Source: Isoptericola peretonis | GTDB lineage: Bacteria > Actinomycetota > Actinomycetes > Actinomycetales > Cellulomonadaceae | Assembly (NCBI GenBank): GCA_023241745.1 | Contig: JALQCY010000002.1 | Coordinates: 124,001 to 188,000 of the forward strand | Direction of reading: 5' to 3' | DNA length: 64,000 bases | Part shown: in pieces, positions 61,102-64,000 of the stretch | Layout of the letters: each line of letters opens with the position of its first letter | Position numbering within the stretch: the stretch's first letter is position 1 | Position numbers and translations under genes: made by a program | Notes under the pieces: generated by a model | Seen by the model: the letters and a program-made list of their open reading frames with translations, nothing else | Told to the model about the DNA's origin: nothing | Databases searched by the model: none

Positions 61102-61602
61102 ATGAGCGAGAACACGCCGCAGCAGCCCGGCCAGCCGCCGTACGGCGGCCAGCCCCCGCACGGCGGTCAGCCTCCGTACGGCGACCAGCCGTACCCGCCG
61201 CCGCAGCAGCCCTACGAGGGGCGGATGCCCGATCCCGGGCTCTACCCGGGCTCCGAGTACCCGCCGGACCGGGCGGCCGGGCCGTTCTCGCCGCCCACCC
61301 ACAGCGGTGGCGGTGGTTTCCTCAGCGCCCTGTTCGACTACTCGTTCAGCCGGTACATCACGCCCAGCGTCGTCAAGGTCGTCTACATCATCGTGACGGT
61401 GCTGCTCGCCCTCGTCTGGCTGGGCGGCATCGTGGCCGCGTTCCAGGCGTCCGTCTGGGCGGGCATCCTCTACCTGGCGTTCGGGTGGATCGTCGCCCTC
61501 GTCTACCTGGCGCTCGCCCGCATCACGCTGGAGTTCTTCGTGGCCGTCATCTCGGTGTCCGAGAAGGTCAACGCGTACGCGAGGCGGGACGGCGTCTCCT
61601 GA
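61102..61602 (+). CDS. DUF4282 membrane protein with Pro/Gly/Tyr-rich tail
   Basis: A 166-residue protein. About 70 residues are Pro/Gly/Gln/Tyr-rich ('GQPPYGGQPPHGGQPPYG'). The DUF4282 domain follows: 'FSRYITPSVVKVVYIIVTVL', a second helix 'GILYLAFGWIVALVYLALAR', and 'LEFFVAVISVSEKVNAYARR'. Function is unknown. ATG 61102 has a strong AGGAGGA site. The tail shared with the divergent DUF4870 protein suggests both meet the same partner or assembly. Confidence 0.88.
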   Translation: MSENTPQQPGQPPYGGQPPHGGQPPYGDQPYPPPQQPYEGRMPDPGLYPGSEYPPDRAAGPFSPPTHSGGGGFLSALFDYSFSRYITPSVVKVVYIIVTVLLALVWLGGIVAAFQASVWAGILYLAFGWIVALVYLALARITLEFFVAVISVSEKVNAYARRDGVS

Positions 61603-61617
61603 CGGACAGGCGGCGCC

Positions 61618-62499
61618 TCACGCGGTGACGAAGTCGATCAGCTCCTCGACCCGGCCCAGCAGGGCCGGGTCGAGGTCGCGGTAGTCGCGCACCGTCCCCA
61701 GGATCCGCTGCCAGGCCCGGCCCACGTCCTCGATGGACGCCGCCGGCCAGCCGAGCTCGCGCAGGATGCCGCGCTTCCACTCCGTGCCGCGCTCGATCGC
61801 GGGCCACGACGCGAGGCCGAGGCGCTCGGCCTTCACCGCCTGCCACACGTCGACGTACGGGTGGCCCAGCACCAGCACCGTGCCGCGCGGCACGGTGCGC
61901 AGCGCGGCGTCGGCCAGGCGCCGTTCCTTCGAGCCCGGCACCAGGTGGTCCACGAGCACGCCCACCCGCCGCTCAGGGGTCGGGGCGAACTCGGCGAGGG
62001 CGTCGGCGAGGTTGTCGACCCCGTCCAGCAGCTCCACGACCACCCCCTCCACCCGCAGGTCGTCGCCCCACACCTTCTCGACGAGCTCGGCGTCGTGCTT
62101 GCCCTCCACCCAGATGCGGCTGCCGCGCGCCACGCGGGCGGGCCGGTCGTGCACCGCCACCGAGCCCGACGCCGTCCGCGTGGGCCGCTCGGGTGCCCGC
62201 GACGTGACGGGTGCGGTGAGCTCCACCGGCTGCCCGTCCACCCAGAACCCCGGCCCGAGCGGGAACGACCGGGTGCGTCCGCGGCGGTCCTCCAGGACCA
62301 CGAGGTGGACGCCGCCCGACTTCTCCACGCGGACCACCGCGCCGACCCAGCCGGTCGTGACGTCCTCGACCACCAGGCCGTGGTCGGCCGCCCGGGGCCG
62401 GGAGACCGGCCGGCGGCGGTGGTGGGCAGAGCCGTCCGGCACGCCTGGGGTGCGGGAGGCGGCGGAGGACAGGACGTCGGAGCCGTAGCGGTCGTGCAC
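61618..62499 (-). CDS. DUF3097 domain-containing protein
   Basis: A 293-residue protein matching the actinobacterial DUF3097 family. It starts with 'RYGSDVL' and contains 'VVEDVTTGWVGAVVRVEKSG', 'SRIWVEGKHDAELVEKVWGD', 'GVLVDHLVPGSKERRLADAA' and 'VLVLGHPYVDVWQAVKAERL'. The EGKHDAE and DHLVPGSKE stretches resemble a TOPRIM-like acidic site, which is my inference. Function is unknown. GTG 62499 has TAGGCT 7 nt upstream. Confidence 0.88.
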   Translation of the reverse strand: MHDRYGSDVLSSAASRTPGVPDGSAHHRRRPVSRPRAADHGLVVEDVTTGWVGAVVRVEKSGGVHLVVLEDRRGRTRSFPLGPGFWVDGQPVELTAPVTSRAPERPTRTASGSVAVHDRPARVARGSRIWVEGKHDAELVEKVWGDDLRVEGVVVELLDGVDNLADALAEFAPTPERRVGVLVDHLVPGSKERRLADAALRTVPRGTVLVLGHPYVDVWQAVKAERLGLASWPAIERGTEWKRGILRELGWPAASIEDVGRAWQRILGTVRDYRDLDPALLGRVEELIDFVTA

Positions 62500-62506
62500 G
62501 GCCGTG

Positions 62507-62512
62507 AGCCTA
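62507..62512 (-). promoter_or_regulatory. -10 element TAGGCT of the DUF3097 gene
   Basis: TAGGCT on the minus strand lies 7 nt before the GTG at 62499. Confidence 0.6.
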
Positions 62513-62550
62513 CGGTCGCGGCCGCGGGTCAGCGGGCCCCGACACGCGGC

Positions 62551-62582
62551 GCGCGCCGCCCGGTCGGAACCGGACGGCGCGC
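62551..62582 (-). terminator. 14-bp-arm hairpin after the 63-residue gene
   Basis: GCGCGCCGCCCGGT (62551-62564) pairs with 62569-62582 with one mismatch and a four-base loop. It follows the stop of the small gene on the minus strand. Confidence 0.65.
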
Positions 62583-62635
62583 GGTGGTGGCGGGGCTCGC
62601 GGCGAGGGCGTGACCGGTCGCGGCCACGGTGCCGG

Positions 62636-62827
62636 TCACGCGTGGCGTGGCCGGTGCATCGCAGCGGCCGCTACGGGTCGAGCCCGGGGCGTCGGCGCAG
62701 GCTCGGCGGCGTCCCGGAGCGCGCGACGCGCCGTACGGAGATCCTGCGCCAGGCGACGCAGCGCGACCTCGCGCTCGAGCTCCTCCTGGCGGTGCTCGAA
62801 CAGCATGTCGTACACGTTCGGGTCCAT
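62636..62827 (-). CDS. Small helical protein of unknown function
   Basis: A 63-residue protein. It begins 'MDPNVYDMLFEHRQEELERE' and is one long charged helix followed by a Pro/Ala-rich basic end. An AGGAGGAG site directly before ATG 62827 and a terminator after the stop support a real gene. Short helical proteins with this kind of start occur widely in Micrococcales as I recall them; no function is known. Confidence 0.65.
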   Translation of the reverse strand: MDPNVYDMLFEHRQEELEREVALRRLAQDLRTARRALRDAAEPAPTPRARPVAAAAMHRPRHA

Positions 62828-62927
62828 GGCTCCTCCTGCCGGTGTGGGGTGTCACGCCTAGGGAGGGGACCGCACGACGGCCCGTACACGTCTGCTCAGG
62901 GCATGTGTACAGGTGCGCCGGGCGACG

Positions 62928-64000
62928 TCAGGAGGGATCGGACCGCGCCACCACGGCAGCCTCGGTACGGCTGGACACGCCGAGCTTGCGGAGGATGGCG
63001 GAGACGTGCACCGACGCCGTCTTGCGGCTGATGAACAGCCGCTCGGCGATCTGCCCGTTCGTCAGCCCCTCGGCGACCAGCCCCAGCACCTGGCGCTCGC
63101 GGTCGGTGAGGGTGCGGTCGGCGGCGGGCCGGCCGCGACCACCGCCTCGCGAGGGCGCAAGGCCGGCACCGTCGATCAGGGTGCGGGCCTGGTCGGCCAC
63201 GAGCCCGCACCCGATCGCGTCCGCCGCCCGGACCGCGTCGGCGAGGCGCTCCCGCGCGGCGGCCCGGTCGCCGGCCTCCAGGAGCGACGCCCCGTCCCGG
63301 TAGAGGGCGTACGGGCGCAGGTGCGCGGGGCCGTCCGCCGCGGCGACCGACTCCCACGACCCGTCGCCGAGCTCGGCCGCGAACACGGCCGCCCAGGTCG
63401 GGTAGGTGGGCCACACGGTGCAGGAGGCGAGCGCCTCGCGGTACGGCGCGACGTCGACCTCCCGTCCTTCCCGCCGGGCGCGGTCGAGCACGCGCGCGGC
63501 GACGGCGAGCGTCGTGAGCCGGTAGAACGGCCCGAGCGCTCCCGGCGCGATCGCCAGCCTCACCAGGTCGAGCGCGTCGTCCAGGTCGTCGCGCAGGAGG
63601 GCGAGCTCGGCCAGCGTGGCCGTCACCCGGGCCCGGATCTGCTCCTCGACCCGGCCGAAGCGCTGCCACGTCGCGCGGTGCACGCGGGCCCGGGACTGCG
63701 CGGCCTCGACGTCGCCGCGCCACATCGTGAGCCAGGTCCACCGCTCGCCGAGGTAGACGGCGTAGTCGCTCGGGTCGATGAGCGGCACCGACAGCTCGTA
63801 CCAGGCCTCGGCGTCGGCCCACCTGCCCGAGCCGATCCACGCCTCCGCGACGTTGCCCTCGAGCATCGCCCGGGTGGCCCAGCCGGCGCCGAGGGCTCGC
63901 GCGATCCCGGCCCCCGACTCGGCGAGCCGCTCCGCGCGGGTGAACTGACCGAGCTTGAGGCGGATGTCCGACGCGTTCGTGTAGTAGTGGCACTGGGCGC
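62928..64000 (-). CDS. LuxR family regulator, 5' end outside the window
   Basis: The C-terminal 357 or so residues of a larger protein; the open frame continues past the window edge without a start. The visible part is helical TPR/MalT-like repeats ('LYRDGASLLEAGDRAAARER'), then a LuxR helix-turn-helix: 'LTDRERQVLGLVAEGLTNGQ' and 'SRKTASVHVSAILRKLGVSS'. It may be a large LuxR (LAL-type) ATPase regulator, but any AAA domain lies beyond the edge. Confidence 0.85.
   Translation of the reverse strand, partial: AQCHYYTNASDIRLKLGQFTRAERLAESGAGIARALGAGWATRAMLEGNVAEAWIGSGRWADAEAWYELSVPLIDPSDYAVYLGERWTWLTMWRGDVEAAQSRARVHRATWQRFGRVEEQIRARVTATLAELALLRDDLDDALDLVRLAIAPGALGPFYRLTTLAVAARVLDRARREGREVDVAPYREALASCTVWPTYPTWAAVFAAELGDGSWESVAAADGPAHLRPYALYRDGASLLEAGDRAAARERLADAVRAADAIGCGLVADQARTLIDGAGLAPSRGGGRGRPAADRTLTDRERQVLGLVAEGLTNGQIAERLFISRKTASVHVSAILRKLGVSSRTEAAVVARSDPS

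Overview
The window is a continuous chromosomal segment of a very GC-rich actinobacterium. The gene content (mycothiol-type DinB/maleylpyruvate isomerase protein, Ku plus Pol-PE-Lig LigD, DUF3097, DUF4282, SCO4848-type protein, a DtxR/IdeR-type box and a Zur-type box) fits the order Micrococcales. My best guess is the Cellulomonas / Cellulosimicrobium / Isoptericola area; the genus is an inference. Genes are tightly packed on both strands. I see no rRNA, tRNA, insertion sequence, phage or CRISPR array. The only gene-free stretches above 300 bases are about 5.8-6.2 kb and 47.6-48.2 kb, and both hold decayed genes.

Layout. 0-10.5 kb: metabolic and regulatory genes: an SDR, an ArsR/SRPBCC operon, a lipoprotein, an iron-regulated siderophore-interacting protein, an M24 peptidase, a quinone-type reductase, a GlxA/isochorismatase divergent pair, and an amidohydrolase/lipoprotein operon facing its GntR repressor. 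10.5-26.5 kb: three NarL-type two-component systems, two of them beside ABC-2 type exporters, with LigD, a second SDR, an epoxide-hydrolase-like lipoprotein, DinB, an XRE-cupin regulator and a mycoredoxin between them. 26.5-34.5 kb: Ku, TetR/MFS, a membrane metallophosphoesterase, a DtxR-family regulator, a second MFS pump and a VKOR-like protein. 34.6-45.8 kb: leuS, then a three-gene MukF-E-B-like (Wadjet JetABC / MksFEB) cluster with no JetD nuclease, then glycogen phosphorylase. 45.8-62.8 kb: a HerA-like ATPase, an aztD-like zinc-chaperone pseudogene behind a Zur-type box, then degV, comEA-comEC-holA, rpsT, an orphan PemK-like toxin, lepA-hemW, two Pro/Gly/Tyr-tailed membrane proteins and DUF3097. 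The right edge cuts a LuxR-type regulator.

Most notable: (1) the SMC-type JetA-B-C operon starts 2 nt after leuS with a TTG codon and lacks jetD; (2) the zinc-chaperone pseudogene has reading-frame switches at four points but keeps an intact-looking Zur-type palindrome; (3) about 18 genes share a -10-like TANNNT hexamer 6-8 nt before the start codon, which points to leaderless transcription; it settles several start codons and places several operators directly on the -10; (4) a divergent gene pair near 5.9 kb has lost both of its 5' ends; (5) one sensor kinase carries an extra transmembrane segment and exported domain after its ATPase domain. Family assignments come from reading motifs and recalling families; no database search was run.
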